DNA of 64,000 nucleotides from Piromyces finnis (GCA_002104945.1 MCFH01000019.1:156501-220500), one strand, 5' to 3'. Positions 43,001 through 55,300 are shown, numbered from the stretch's first letter. Notes: generated by a model not told the origin, from the sequence alone. Translations and numbers: made by a program.

Positions 43001-45790
43001 AAATATTTATTTGAAATTTTTACTATACCACTATATTCCTTAATTTATATTTTAATTTTTCTTAACCACAAATTCTAATTTATTATTGACATTAGTATAA
43101 TCAAAATGTTATTATATATTAAAGCTGATATGAGTAAAAGATCAATATTAAAAGATTATTTGAATTATCACATATTGTAATATTGCAATGAAGATGAAAA
43201 AAAAGAATTAAAAAATTTAGTTTAAATTTTTATAAAAGTCTTACTATATATAAAAATTATAATATTATAATAACAAAAGGATTAATGGTTTATATAAATA
43301 AAAGGGTTAATTTTTTATATTTTTAAAAAATAGTTTTTTTTATTTACTTTTTGTTTATTTTTTATTTCTTTTTTCGAAAATAACATTATATAACCTTTTC
43401 TGTTAAAAATTATGTGTATTTATGAATTGTATTTATAAATATATAATGAAATAACTTCCTTTTTTAATATAGAAATTTTACTTACAAAAAAAAGGTGAAA
43501 TTTACATTTTAATTAAATAAAATATAGTTTAAAAATAGTGTTTTCTTTTATTTTCAATTAGTATTTCTATTAGTATCTAATTATTGTTAATATAAAAAAA
43601 TTATATATATTATATTATTTTCATTCTATAATACATTATACATAATAAGTATAAAAATAAAGTAAATAAAATTAATACTTAAATAATATTTTTTAATAAA
43701 GATGCAATTTAAACCCATTAATAAATACACCTAAACCATTAACATTTCATTTATTCATGTTTTTTAAATATTTTTTTAAATATATTTTTAAATATTTTAT
43801 TAAAATGATATTTTTATTGATATACTCTTCTTTTAAATATTCAGTTATATTGATTTTTTTTTAAAAATCTTTATATTAGTACTTTTTTTCAAGTCAATTT
43901 AAAATACCTATAGATTCATAAGTGAATATTGGTATAAAAGCAAGATTATTCCTTTATTTTTTAATAATTAAAAAATAAATGGAAAAAGGAGAAAGAAAAA
44001 AAAGTAAATAATAATAATAATATCAATAATAACATCAATAATAATAACAATAACGAATATAAATAACTTTAAGAAAGTATTTTAAACTATATATTTTTTT
44101 TTCGTTATATAAATATTATTAAAAGATTATTACTATATATAAAAATAAAAATTAAAATATAAAATATTAATACACACCACACCTACACACACACAAAACA
44201 AAAGAAGTATTCAATTTATTTATAAATAAAAAAATATTACTAATATTCTAATGATTTTTTTTTAAATTTATATATTTTTATTGATATTCATTTTTTTAAT
44301 TATTCAATTACATTGTTTTTTTTTATAAATATTTTAATTAGTATTTTATTCAAATTAATTAAAAATACTTATAAACATCCAAGTGAGATGGTTATAAAAA
44401 AAACAAAATATGAATATATTTTTAAATCAATTCATATTTAATTATTAAAATAGAAATTAACTAGGTCGATCGACTATTTCCATTTATTAGATTATATGAA
44501 TTAAATGTAAAAATTCAGTAAAATTAATAAAATTAAAAAATCCAATATCATATAATATAATAATAGTATTATTAAAATTATATAATTATATAATAATAAA
44601 CATTTTTTTAATTGTTTAGTTATGGTGTTGTCCATTTCATGATTTATCTTGCCGATGTACTTTTTATTTTAAGGTAGTTTTAAAGTCATATTCATAAATC
44701 TTTGATTGTATATCTTTAGTATATCCATGAGAGTATGCTTTTGAGATTAATTTAATGAGCCATATATCATATAGGAATTCAGATTTATTTTTTCTTCTTC
44801 TTTTTTTGACTAGATTAGAAAAGAATTTCTTAGAGTTCGAGTTACTGAATATTAGAAGGGCAAATTATTAAATATTTATAAATTTTAACAAATACTACAA
44901 TTTCATTATATTGTTATCAATGATTAATTGATTATACATTTAAACAAAACTAGACAGTTTAAATAAATAATTTATATATAATAATTTATATATAATAATT
45001 TATATATAAAATAGAGCATTCATAGTGATTAATTATTTGCTGCATCTGTCTATATATTGTAGAAATATATTCATTATTATTATTGTATTATTATTATTGT
45101 ATTATTATTATCATATTATTAACTTATAAAATAGAGTTGCAAGAAAGATTGCTGTACATGTCTAATACTAGACATGTTGTTTTGCATAAAAACTAGACAG
45201 CTTTTTTTTTCATATTTAGCTAAATTATTAGCTGGCTGCATTTGCTTGCATTTGCATGCATTTGCTGCATTTGCTGCATCTGTCTACATTAAAAGTTATC
45301 CAAGTTAGCTAACAAAAAGTAAAAGAGATAAAGTGATTGCAGTGCATGTCTAATACTAGACGTGTGGGTTCTCGTTGTTGATAAGTTTAAAATCATTATA
45401 ACGATATAATATTATAATATTTGAATGAATATTAAAATATTATAAAGCTATAACAATACTATAAAATGATAATTATGAAATAAATTCATTTGAATTATCT
45501 TTTTTTGTTTTTTTTGTTTTTTGTTAAATTCTTTTTATATTTCTTTCTTTTCATGGATAACATGATTTTTTAAATTTATTTGATTCCTTTTTTTTTTCTT
45601 TTATACTTTTTTTTTTATTTTAATAAATTTTCAAATTATTTTAAAAAAGTATTTATTTGATAATAATTAAATTACTTGACCTTGACAATATGACATTTAT
45701 AACATTTACCACCCTTTCATAATTAAAATATTAATAATTTATATTATGTTGTTAATATATAATTTCTCTTTTTGGTTATTTTTTCTATTA
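40068..45790. repeat. Palindromic array, unit 2 (uninterrupted)
   Basis: Complete unit S-F-C-R of 5,722 bases, measured between the CTATTA|AATATAATT junctions at 40068 and 45790. Spacer S is about 40068-40450, arm F to about 42350, inner arms and loop C 42350-43870 (loop 42970-43272), arm R to 45790. It lacks the LINE and shows the original target site at 42354-42380. Hairpin motifs lie at about 40884 and 41071 (F) and at about 45160 and 45347 (R). Identity with units 1 and 3 is high by eye, with small indels mostly in homopolymers. Scattered short frames in it follow no coding pattern. Confidence 0.85.
42970..43272 (-). other. Central loop C of palindromic unit 2, inverted
   Basis: Same loop as 37250-37540 but reverse-complemented: it begins ATTTTTATAACTCTCTTTAA, has AACCACAAATTCTAATTTAT, and ends GTCTTACTATATATAAAAA. 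The surrounding arms keep the same orientation as in unit 1. Confidence 0.8.
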
Positions 45791-47975
45791 AATATAATTA
45801 AAGTTTAATTATTTTATATTATTAATTAGTATAGTCTTACACCAAAAAATAATTATTATAATAATAATAAAAATGTTTCAGGTAATCCTTTTAATAATTA
45901 TTTTTTATTCATGAAAAGATAAAAGTTTATATATTTTATATATATAATGAAATTTTTATTGTACACAAATTTAAAAGTAAATATATAAAAAATATATAAT
46001 ATATTTATTAAATTTATTAAATAAAAAAAAAAAAACATTTTCATTTTGTTAATTCAATATACTATTAATGATTAATGTAAATAACGAATTTAAATTTTGT
46101 AGTTAATAAAAATTAGTGAATTGAGGTGGTAGAGTTAAAATTTTAAATTTAATTTTTAAATTGTAATATAATTTTATAGTAAGAATTAAAACAAAAAGAG
46201 AAATTATATATTATAAATTATAAATTATTAATATTTTAATTATGAAAGGGTGGTAAATGTTATAAATGTTATATTATCAAAGTCAAGTAATTTAATTATT
46301 ATCAAATAAATACTTTTTTAAAATAATTTGAAAATTTATTAAAATAAAAAAAAAGTATAAAAGAAAAAAAAAAGGAATCAAATAAATTTAAAAAATCATG
46401 TTATCCATGAAAAGAAAGAAATATAAAAAGAATTTAACAAAAAACAAAAAAACAAAAAAAGATAATTCAAATGAATTTATTTCATAATTATCATTTTATA
46501 GTATTGTTATAGCTTTATAATATTTTAATATTCATTCAAATATTATAATATTATATCGTTATAATGATTTTAAATTTATCAACAACGAGAACCCACACGT
46601 CTAGTATTAGACATGCACTGCAATCACTTTATCTCTTTTACTTTTTGTTAGCTAACTTGGATAACTTTTAATGTAGACAGATGCAGCAAATGCAGCAAAT
46701 GCAGCAAATGCATGCAAATGCAAGCAAATGCAGCCAGCTAATAATTTAGCTAAATATGAAAAAAAAAAGCTGTCTAGTTTTTATGCAAAACAACATGTCT
46801 AGTATTAGACATGTACAGCAATCTTTCTTGCAACTCTATTTTATAAGTTAATAATATGATAATAATAATACAATAATAATAATACAATAATAATAATGAA
46901 TATATTTCTACAATATATAGACAGATGCAGCAAATAATAATCACTATAAATGCTCTATTTTATATATAAATTATTATATATAAATTATTATATATAAATT
47001 ATTTATTTAAAGCTGTCTAGTTTTGTTTAAATATTTAATCAATTAATCATTGATAACAATATAATGAAATTGTAGTATTTGTTAAAATTTATAAATATTT
47101 AATAATTTTCCCTTCTAATATTCAGTAACTCGAACTCTAAGAAATTCTTTTCTAATCTAGTCAAAAAAAGAAGAAAAAATAAATCTGAATTCCTATATGG
47201 CAAATGGCTCATTAAATTAATCTCAAAAGCATACTATCTAGATATACTAAAGATATACAATCAAAGATTTATGAATATGACTTTAAAACTACCTTAAAAT
47301 AAAAAGTACATCGGCAAGATAAATCATGAAATGGACAACACCATAACTAAACAATTAAAAAATGTTTATTATTATATAATTATATAATTTTAATAATACT
47401 ATTATTACATTGTATGTTATTGAATTTTCTAATTTTATTACAGTTGATTCATATAAAATAAAAAGAAATAGTTGACCTAATTAATTTCTATTTTAATAAT
47501 TAAATATGAATTAATTTTAAAAATATATTCATATTTTTGTTTTTTTTATAACCATCTCACTTGGGTGTTTATAAGTATTTTTAATTAACTTGGAAAAAGT
47601 ACTAATTAAAATATTTATAACAAAAAGCAATGTAATTGAATAATTAAAAAAAATGAATATCAATAAAAATATATAAATTTAAAAAAAAATCATTAGAATA
47701 TTAGTAATATTTTTTTATTTATAAATAAATTGAATACTTCTTTTGTTTTGTGTGTGTAGGTGTGGTCTGTATTAATATTTTATATTTTAGTTTTTATTTT
47801 TGTTGTTATTTAAAATATTTTATAATAATAATATTTCATATACATATGGAATTATTTTTTAATAATTTATAGAACAAAAAAAAAAAATAGTTTAAAATAC
47901 TTTCTTAAAGTTATTTATATTCGTTATTGTTATTATTTGATGTTATTATTTATTTTTTTCTTTCTCCTTTTCTTT
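45791..47975. repeat. Palindromic array, unit 3 (truncated)
   Basis: Spacer S (from 45791) and arm F of a third unit in register with unit 2 (offset 5,721 at GAAAGGGTGG). It stops at about 47975, just before the position of the central part, in a poly-pyrimidine run. Hairpin motifs at about 46600 and 46798. The second half of the unit is missing, so the array has two complete palindromes plus one arm. Confidence 0.85.
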
Positions 47976-48343
47976 TTTTTTTTTTTTTTTTTTTTCAGTT
48001 TTTATCTTTTTATTTATTTATTCTATTTATTTTATTTTTTTCTTTCTTTCTATTTTTGATTTTATTTTTAATTGATAAAAGTATGTATTCGAAATTTATT
48101 TATTTATTATTCTTTGTTTTTTTATCAAAAAATTATTAAATAACAAATAAATAAATAAAAAGAAAAAAAAAATAAAAATAAAAAGAAAGAGAAAAAAAAA
48201 AAAGTTAAAAAAAAAAAAAGAAAAAAATAGAAAAAATTATTTACTAAATATAAATATAAATTTAGAATGAAATATAATGTTAAATTTTTTTTTAAAAAAA
48301 AAAATAAAAATTATATATATATTATAAACTAATTAAAATTAAA
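47976..48343. repeat. Pyrimidine-rich then purine-rich low-complexity DNA
   Basis: A T/C-only stretch (about 47945-48060) is followed by an A/G-rich stretch (about 48140-48240), which together could pair as an imperfect inverted repeat. The Phe/Leu-rich 70-codon frame at 47927-48139 comes from the T-rich run and is not a gene. The region also contains the 3' UTR of the minus-strand gene that ends at 48344. Confidence 0.6.
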
Positions 48344-51300
48344 TTAATTTTTAAATGGATTATATCCAGGTTTGGCGGTTTTAAAGGTATTGGTAGTAGC
48401 ATCAGTAGCTTGAGTATTATTTGTTTTGATAGTATAGAAACTTTCGGCAGCAGAAGCCATACTACTAGTATCATTAAAAATATTTTGTATTGGACTGTCG
48501 TAGTCATTTCTTTTACCTGATGTTTTAACAGTATGGAAACTTTCGGCGGCAGAAGCCATACTACTAGTATCATTAAAAATATTTTGTACTGGACTGTCGT
48601 AGTCATTTCTTTTACCTGATGTTTTAACAGTATGGAAACTTTCGGCGGCAGAAGCCATACTACTAGTATCATTAAAAATATTTTGTACTGGACTGTCGTA
48701 GTCATTTCTTTTACCTGATGTTTTAACAGTATGGAAACTTTCGGCGGCAGAAATAAAACTATTGGTATCATTAAAAATGTTTTGGGATAAAGGTGAGATA
48801 CCTTCATTATCATTTCTACTGATTTCTGATGCATAAGAATTTCTTAAGAATGGATTAGTAAATTGACTGCCAACTGAAGCTGCTCTACTAATAAAGCTAT
48901 CATCAGCAGCGGATTGGAATGTTGTTGTACTTTTAATACTATCACTATGCATTATCGAATGAGGATTTCCTAATGATAAATTATCCATAGTTGGTGAAAC
49001 GACATTAGCTGAAGAGGGTAAGGATTGACTTGTCAATTGTGCTGAATTTATACTATAAAAGTTTGAACTACCAGCGGAAGAAAATTGACTACCACTACGA
49101 GAAATTATATTTTCAACTTTAATTGGTGAGGTAACTGGATTGACGCAGGAATGGAAGGAATTAATGGAGATATTGTCATTATTTGGATCATTGTATGAGA
49201 ATGACGTATGGGCAACCTCACTTGTATTATCACGTTCAACATTAGAAAAGTTAAAATCAGTAGGGACATTGTTAAATTTTCTTGTGGATTCCTTTTCGTC
49301 TAACATATCAGATGTAGCTGAATAGTAGGAAGTTCCTCCCGTCTTAACACTAGATTTTGAACCATTACAATTTGGCGTACGGAACACATTGTTCGGTTTA
49401 GGTAGTGGAGGAACAAAGAATGGATCATTTTCTAAATCAAATTCTTCCATCTTCATGTCGTCTATTGGATTAGAAGTTACTGAAGAAGCAGCTGAAAAAT
49501 ATGAAGTTTGATCACTTTCATTATTATATTTATTTTGAAGGTTATTTTGGAATTGACGGTACTTTTGTTTAATATCATCCAAACGCTCAGAATAATTGGA
49601 AGTACTGGTACTTGAACTATTCAAGGTATTTTTGGTTTTGGATGTACGGAATGAGAAATCGGATGAATTATCATTGGTCAAATTTTTAGAGGCAAACTCC
49701 GGTGTTGGTGGAGGAATAGCATCTTCATCAAAGAGTAATTCATTAAATTGAGGACGTTCCTTAAAGGTATCTGAGTCAATTTTAAGAGGATCAATACTCA
49801 TTAAGGAAGCCTTACTTTGTTTACCAAGTAGTGGCTTTTTGTATATATTTCTAATATTATTTTCCGGAAATTCCGGTATTTCAAAGCTCGTATCTTTTTT
49901 AGCACTACTAAAGGATGCTTCTGCAAGAGGAGGAAGTTCATCATTCTCAACACCATTTTTAACAGTACTACTAGTGCTATTACTACGAATGGAAATACGA
50001 TTGATAACAGGTGCTTCTTTAATTGCCTTATCAGCTAATAATTCATTTTCCTTCTTATGATCGGAAGGGAAAGTATTATCATTTCTGGCTTGTTTATCTA
50101 ATTGTTTTATTGTGTCATTAGAAAATATTGAACTGGAAGAAGTGTTATTGATATGATGTGTTTTATTATCAGGAATCATATCATAATTCTTTGAATTTCT
50201 ATTCTTTATCTTTGTAATAAATGGTGCTATATAAGGAATTGACTTTCTATTCTTTTCCAACTTAACATCCATTTCATTATCAATGAGTTCGTGATTAACT
50301 TCATCTTCGTTTGATGGACTATCAGTGAGCATTTGATTAACAACAATGATTTGTTGAGGATAAGGCTTTGGAATATTCTTTGTTTGTACAAGTCCAGCTT
50401 TAGCATCATTACTAACGTTTTGGTTCTTGCTTGAAAGAAGGGGAGCCTTACTATTTTTGTAAAGAACTTCACTAGGTGGAACAATTTCCTCTAAGCTTCC
50501 ATCGACATATTTATGAGCAGCCAACTTTTCACTTCCAAATAAAGTACTTTCATTAGTATAAGCAGGTGATGTAATATTTTTTGAATTTTCGTCAACCATA
50601 GTAGCACTGGTATCCTTAAGTTGAGTGTAATTATTATTTGTAGTAGTATCGGCATTGCGAACTTCGTTAGTTTTATTAGAATGTTCCGTTTTGATAATTA
50701 AACTTTTTTGAGATAAATTTGATTGAGTAGTAAATTTACTACTGAAGCTTTGCTTACTTTCAAGAGTTACATTACTAAATCTACTATTACTATTTCTAAT
50801 ACCTACATTTAAATCAATATCAAAATCTTCGTCACTTAATTTAAATTCTTCCCTTGAACTATGAATAGATTGTATAGATTGATCTCTATTCTTTTTCTTT
50901 TTCACCATAAAAAGAAGAGAAGCTAAAATTGCCAACAATACAAAAACACCAATACCAATTAAAATAGGCATATAATTAAATTTGTCTTTATCATTCATTT
51001 TAGCACTTTCAGCATTTTGAACAATTTTATTTGTTTCACCAAAGATATCTTTAGAAATAATATCTTTAGAAAGGGTATCATTACAATATACATTGCCATT
51101 AGCATAAAGGCGATCATTAAAAATCACTGGTGCTGAAATAAATGATGATCCAGCAGCTACAACACCAATAGATTTAATTTTTTGAATATTGAAATTCTTA
51201 TCATATTGATAGAAATTAATACCATCCTTTGTAGATGAGATAAAACTCCTATCCTTTACAAGTACAATGGAATCTTTAGAACAGGCAACAGTTTTATTTT

Positions 51301-52396
51301 CATAAACTTTTTTAGTATTAGTATCGATGATGGCAACATAACCATTTTCACCCTGATCATCTTCATTTATACAAGAAAAGAGGTGTTTTTCTTTCTTAGA
51401 ATATGCTACAAAATCAGTAGTCATACTGGAATAATCTTTAGGTAATTCCTCACCTGTAATTTTCCAAAGAATAGAAGAACTTTCTGGATCTTTACGATGA
51501 TAAAGACCAATACCGTTAGTATTGGCATAATAAAAGTCAGTACTTGACCAGTCAAAACGCTGCATTTTTATGCTATTACCTAAATACACCATAGATGGTG
51601 GGTCATAAACAATGTCTTTAACATTACCTAAAAATACGTCATAATCCGTTCCAAAATCAAAATAGGCATCCTCTTCTTTTTTTTCATTCCTTGTCTGTAA
51701 TGATGGTAAATATTGGAAAACTTCACTATTCTTTACTATCGTACATTTCTCAGTTATTTTGTTATTATTTATTTCAATAGTCATTAAATATGGATAATTT
51801 TCATTTAAATTTTTATCATTTAATGGTTTAATTAATGCATTGATAGTAGAACCGTGAATTGACAATCTAGGTTCCAATGGAATAGTATTGGTATTAATAC
51901 TATAATAATTTTCTTTTGAATCTCTAGTAATGGATTTTTCGTCAAAACTATCTATTTCCAATACGGAATTGTTTTTTGTTGATTTAATGTTATAATAGTA
52001 ACGATAAAGTTTGCCACCATCATTAACTAATATAGCCATGGTAACCCTTGAGTTACCAATTAAATATACTTTATTTTTTTGAGTATTGTCAATATTTTTA
52101 AATTCATTGTTAATATCTTGTTGAGCTAATAATTTTCCATTTGCATCAACAATTATTATTTTTAAAAATGATGCATTATTGACATTTGATTTTAATAAAT
52201 AATATGTATTACCATTAGAATCAACAACTACATTGGAATTATTTTCCCAATTAACATTTGTACCTTTTCCAACATTCTTTGGATTACTCAACACCGATTT
52301 AAACCTTTCTATTACATTATATGTTGTTGGATAGTCATTTGTTGGAAGTTGACAATTAGTATCTGTGTTATCTATTGAATAATAACCAACATTCAT
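48344..52396 (-). CDS. Single-pass membrane protein with repeat-bearing tail
   Basis: A 1350-residue protein without a recognised family. Residues 1-470 are a beta-rich, N-glycosylatable part with repeating Y-x-x-x-x-G-N/D strands, suggestive of a propeller-like ectodomain. Residues 475-498 (MPILIGIGVFVLLAILASLL) are a membrane helix followed by KKKK, giving an outside-to-inside topology. Residues 500-1350 are a Ser/Asn-rich, probably disordered cytoplasmic tail. Near the end (about 1209-1322) a 33-residue unit, ESFHTVKTSGKRNDYDSP...NIFNDTSSMASAA, occurs about four times, encoded by near-identical 99-base repeats. No signal peptide follows the first ATG, so the helix may act as signal anchor or a first exon lies further upstream. 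A sensor or wall-anchoring role is conceivable but not shown. Confidence 0.8.
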   Translation of the reverse strand: MNVGYYSIDNTDTNCQLPTNDYPTTYNVIERFKSVLSNPKNVGKGTNVNWENNSNVVVDSNGNTYYLLKSNVNNASFLKIIIVDANGKLLAQQDINNEFKNIDNTQKNKVYLIGNSRVTMAILVNDGGKLYRYYYNIKSTKNNSVLEIDSFDEKSITRDSKENYYSINTNTIPLEPRLSIHGSTINALIKPLNDKNLNENYPYLMTIEINNNKITEKCTIVKNSEVFQYLPSLQTRNEKKEEDAYFDFGTDYDVFLGNVKDIVYDPPSMVYLGNSIKMQRFDWSSTDFYYANTNGIGLYHRKDPESSSILWKITGEELPKDYSSMTTDFVAYSKKEKHLFSCINEDDQGENGYVAIIDTNTKKVYENKTVACSKDSIVLVKDRSFISSTKDGINFYQYDKNFNIQKIKSIGVVAAGSSFISAPVIFNDRLYANGNVYCNDTLSKDIISKDIFGETNKIVQNAESAKMNDKDKFNYMPILIGIGVFVLLAILASLLFMVKKKKNRDQSIQSIHSSREEFKLSDEDFDIDLNVGIRNSNSRFSNVTLESKQSFSSKFTTQSNLSQKSLIIKTEHSNKTNEVRNADTTTNNNYTQLKDTSATMVDENSKNITSPAYTNESTLFGSEKLAAHKYVDGSLEEIVPPSEVLYKNSKAPLLSSKNQNVSNDAKAGLVQTKNIPKPYPQQIIVVNQMLTDSPSNEDEVNHELIDNEMDVKLEKNRKSIPYIAPFITKIKNRNSKNYDMIPDNKTHHINNTSSSSIFSNDTIKQLDKQARNDNTFPSDHKKENELLADKAIKEAPVINRISIRSNSTSSTVKNGVENDELPPLAEASFSSAKKDTSFEIPEFPENNIRNIYKKPLLGKQSKASLMSIDPLKIDSDTFKERPQFNELLFDEDAIPPPTPEFASKNLTNDNSSDFSFRTSKTKNTLNSSSTSTSNYSERLDDIKQKYRQFQNNLQNKYNNESDQTSYFSAASSVTSNPIDDMKMEEFDLENDPFFVPPLPKPNNVFRTPNCNGSKSSVKTGGTSYYSATSDMLDEKESTRKFNNVPTDFNFSNVERDNTSEVAHTSFSYNDPNNDNISINSFHSCVNPVTSPIKVENIISRSGSQFSSAGSSNFYSINSAQLTSQSLPSSANVVSPTMDNLSLGNPHSIMHSDSIKSTTTFQSAADDSFISRAASVGSQFTNPFLRNSYASEISRNDNEGISPLSQNIFNDTNSFISAAESFHTVKTSGKRNDYDSPVQNIFNDTSSMASAAESFHTVKTSGKRNDYDSPVQNIFNDTSSMASAAESFHTVKTSGKRNDYDSPIQNIFNDTSSMASAAESFYTIKTNNTQATDATTNTFKTAKPGYNPFKN
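48420..48770 (-). repeat. 99-base coding tandem repeats
   Basis: Three almost identical and at least one diverged 99-base unit, read as 33 residues each (ESFHTVKTSGKRNDY... NIFNDTSS). The spacing is exact, for example TTTCGGCGGC at 48541 and 48640. The high identity of the middle copies implies recent expansion or homogenisation, so copy number probably varies between strains. Confidence 0.85.
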
Positions 52397-55300
52397 TTTA
52401 TATTAATATAATGTGAATTGAATTTTAAAGTTTTTTTTTTTTTAAAAAGTATTATTAGTATTAAAAATTAATTGGATATAAAATTATAATTGAAAATTAT
52501 TTTATTTTATAATTCTTTTTTTTTTTATTTTGTATACTAAACAATAATTATTTTTGAATTTATGATACAAAATTGAATAAAGATTTAAAATTTTTATTGA
52601 ATATTGATGACATTAAATTGTTATAAAAAACAAATTTGCTATTTTTAATTATTTATTTTAAGATTTTTAGGGAATAATTTGAATCCTTAATTAATTTCTT
52701 TTAATAATGATGTATATTTATGTTTTTATGTTTAATATTATTTATCATTTATATTTTGACTATAAATAGGTATAAATTAGAATGATGAATGATTAAAAAA
52801 TGATGAATATTAGTTAAAATTTATTTAATAAAATAAATTTAAATAAATAGTAAAATAATTATGAAATTAGGTAATATAGAATGAAAACTAAAGAAAAAAG
52901 AGATAAATAAATTATAGAGTAATATATGTATTTTAACTTTAAAAGTCTAAAAAAAAAAACTTTTTTTTTTCAAATGACTGTATATGATATATAAATTATG
53001 CAATGAATTATTAATAAATAATGATTGATAATTAATAGGCTATTATATTGTCTTGCTATGATAATAATGTTGTTTTTTATACCAATGTTTTTTTTTTTTT
53101 AATATAAATAGATATATTTTTTAAAAGTTGATTATAACATCTCATAAAAAATCTTTAATAAAAAATACTTTTTTCATTGTTACTTTAAAAAAAATTATTA
53201 TAAAAATTTATTATAAAGAACTTTTTTTTATTAAAATTTTGAATTATTAAAAAAATTTTATTATATAATATTTTGCCACATTTTAATTTAATTTTATTAT
53301 ATGATAAAATTTAAGAAAAAAAAGTGCCAATAATTTTTATTCATTAAACCACAAAAATTTTTTATTATTAATAAATTTGGTATAAGACAAAGTATAATAA
53401 ATAAAAATATTCATCAACAAGGCCATGATGGATTTCATCAAAAAAAAGAAAATGAAATTACTGCTTACCTTTTGTACCAATTTAATAAAATTGAAGTCAA
53501 AGTTTTTGGGTTTTATATATACGAACTTTAGAAATATTTTAAAAAGTGTTTTTATTAAGATTAATATCTGTTATTTAATATTATGGACTTTGGATTGATT
53601 TGATGTTACTTATTTAGTATTATTATTATTACTACACAGTTTTTTTTAATAATATAATTTTTTGTTTTAATTACAATTATATATTTCTTTTTTTTTTTTT
53701 TTTTTTGTCTTATTTTTATATCTTTCTTTATTATTAGAGGATAGACGCGTTTATAAGGTTATTCTTATATGTACATTTATATATATATACGTTTTTGAGA
53801 AAAATATTTTTATATTATTCTCAAACATAAAATGTTATAAATACTTTTATTTAAAAAGTTCAAATAAATTCAATCTATAAATTAGTAATATATTATTGAA
53901 TTATTTTATTATTTATAACTTTGATATGGAATTTTAAATTGTTATTGCAGATAACAGTATTTTTTTTTTTTTTTTTTGTTTTTTTGAAAGAAATAAATAA
54001 TTGAAATTTTTTAAAAACTTTAATACTTTTTGTTATTTATTCCAATTAATAAAGTTGTTGTTGTTGTTGTTGTTCGATGATTTATAGGTTGAATTAAAAC
54101 TAAAGAATAAAATTATAATTATTTATTTATTTACTTATTTATTCATTTATTTAGTTTAATTTATTTAGTTTGTCTATACTTTTTCTGTTATCTTTTTTTT
54201 CTTTTCCTATTTATTATTTTAAATTAGTATTGACGTTGATTTTAAATTGATAAATAGTAATAATAATAATAATAATACACTTTTCTCTTTTTTTTTTTTT
54301 TTTTTAATTTTTTATCTAAAAGAGAAATATAAATGGGTCAAATTCAGTTCATAGAATAAAAAATAAAAAAAAAAAAAAAAGGGACCAAAAATAAAGCTAA
54401 ATCATAAATAATATTATTAAAAATTAAACCACTTTTTTTTAGTAAAAAAAAATGGAAATGGTGGTTGATTAGTAGTTATTTTAAAGTTTTAGAATTTGTT
54501 TTAAAATATAATATATTACAATATAATCTAATATATTATTTAATTTAATTTAATAAAAAGTTTATTCATTTATTTTTTTACAAAATGGAAATTGTATAGA
54601 CTAGTAAAGAAAATTAGTATAATAAACCAAATCTAAAAATATCAAATTATTATTAGATTTGGTTTATTATTTATGATTTTTAATTGTAGAACTTTCAATA
54701 ACTATTAGCTTTTTTTTTTTTAATGTCAAAAACCTTCTCTATGCTTGGTATAAATGGTACCACACCAACTTCTATTTTCAATATTCTTTTTAACTATTGT
54801 CACTTGTACAATAATAACCTAAATGTATTTTAAACCTTCCTTTCCATCTAGGCCAATAATATTTTATTATTTATTAAAGTTACAGGGAGAATAGTTAAAG
54901 TATCCAATCATAATTTTAATTATTCATTTATTTTATATTAATTAAAGTTATCTATTATTTATTTTTAATATACTTTTTATTCATTGGTCCATTAATTAAA
55001 AAAATTAGATTTAAACTTTATTTATTATTATTTTTATATTATCAGAAAGTGGACTTTTTAATTAATTAAAAAGAGTGGAAAATATATTCAATAGTGTAGA
55101 AAAAGAACAGGAATGTAAAAAGAGTAAAAGTCTATATTTTACAACACAAGCTATAATAATAATGATGATGATGAACATTAATTGGGATGAAAACTTAAAC
55201 ATACTTTCTTGCAATAGACAAATGATGACTTGAAATTAGAATTAAAAATAATGTCATCATTTATAAACTCTTTTTTTTTTACCATTAGTCTTTTTAGTTT

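Noticed and set aside
47927-48139. Phe/Leu-rich 70-codon frame as a membrane peptide
   Set aside because: Arises from a T-rich low-complexity tract at the end of the array.
48322-48834. 170-codon minus-strand frame with repeats
   Set aside because: Out-of-frame reading of the 99-base coding repeats of the large membrane-protein gene.
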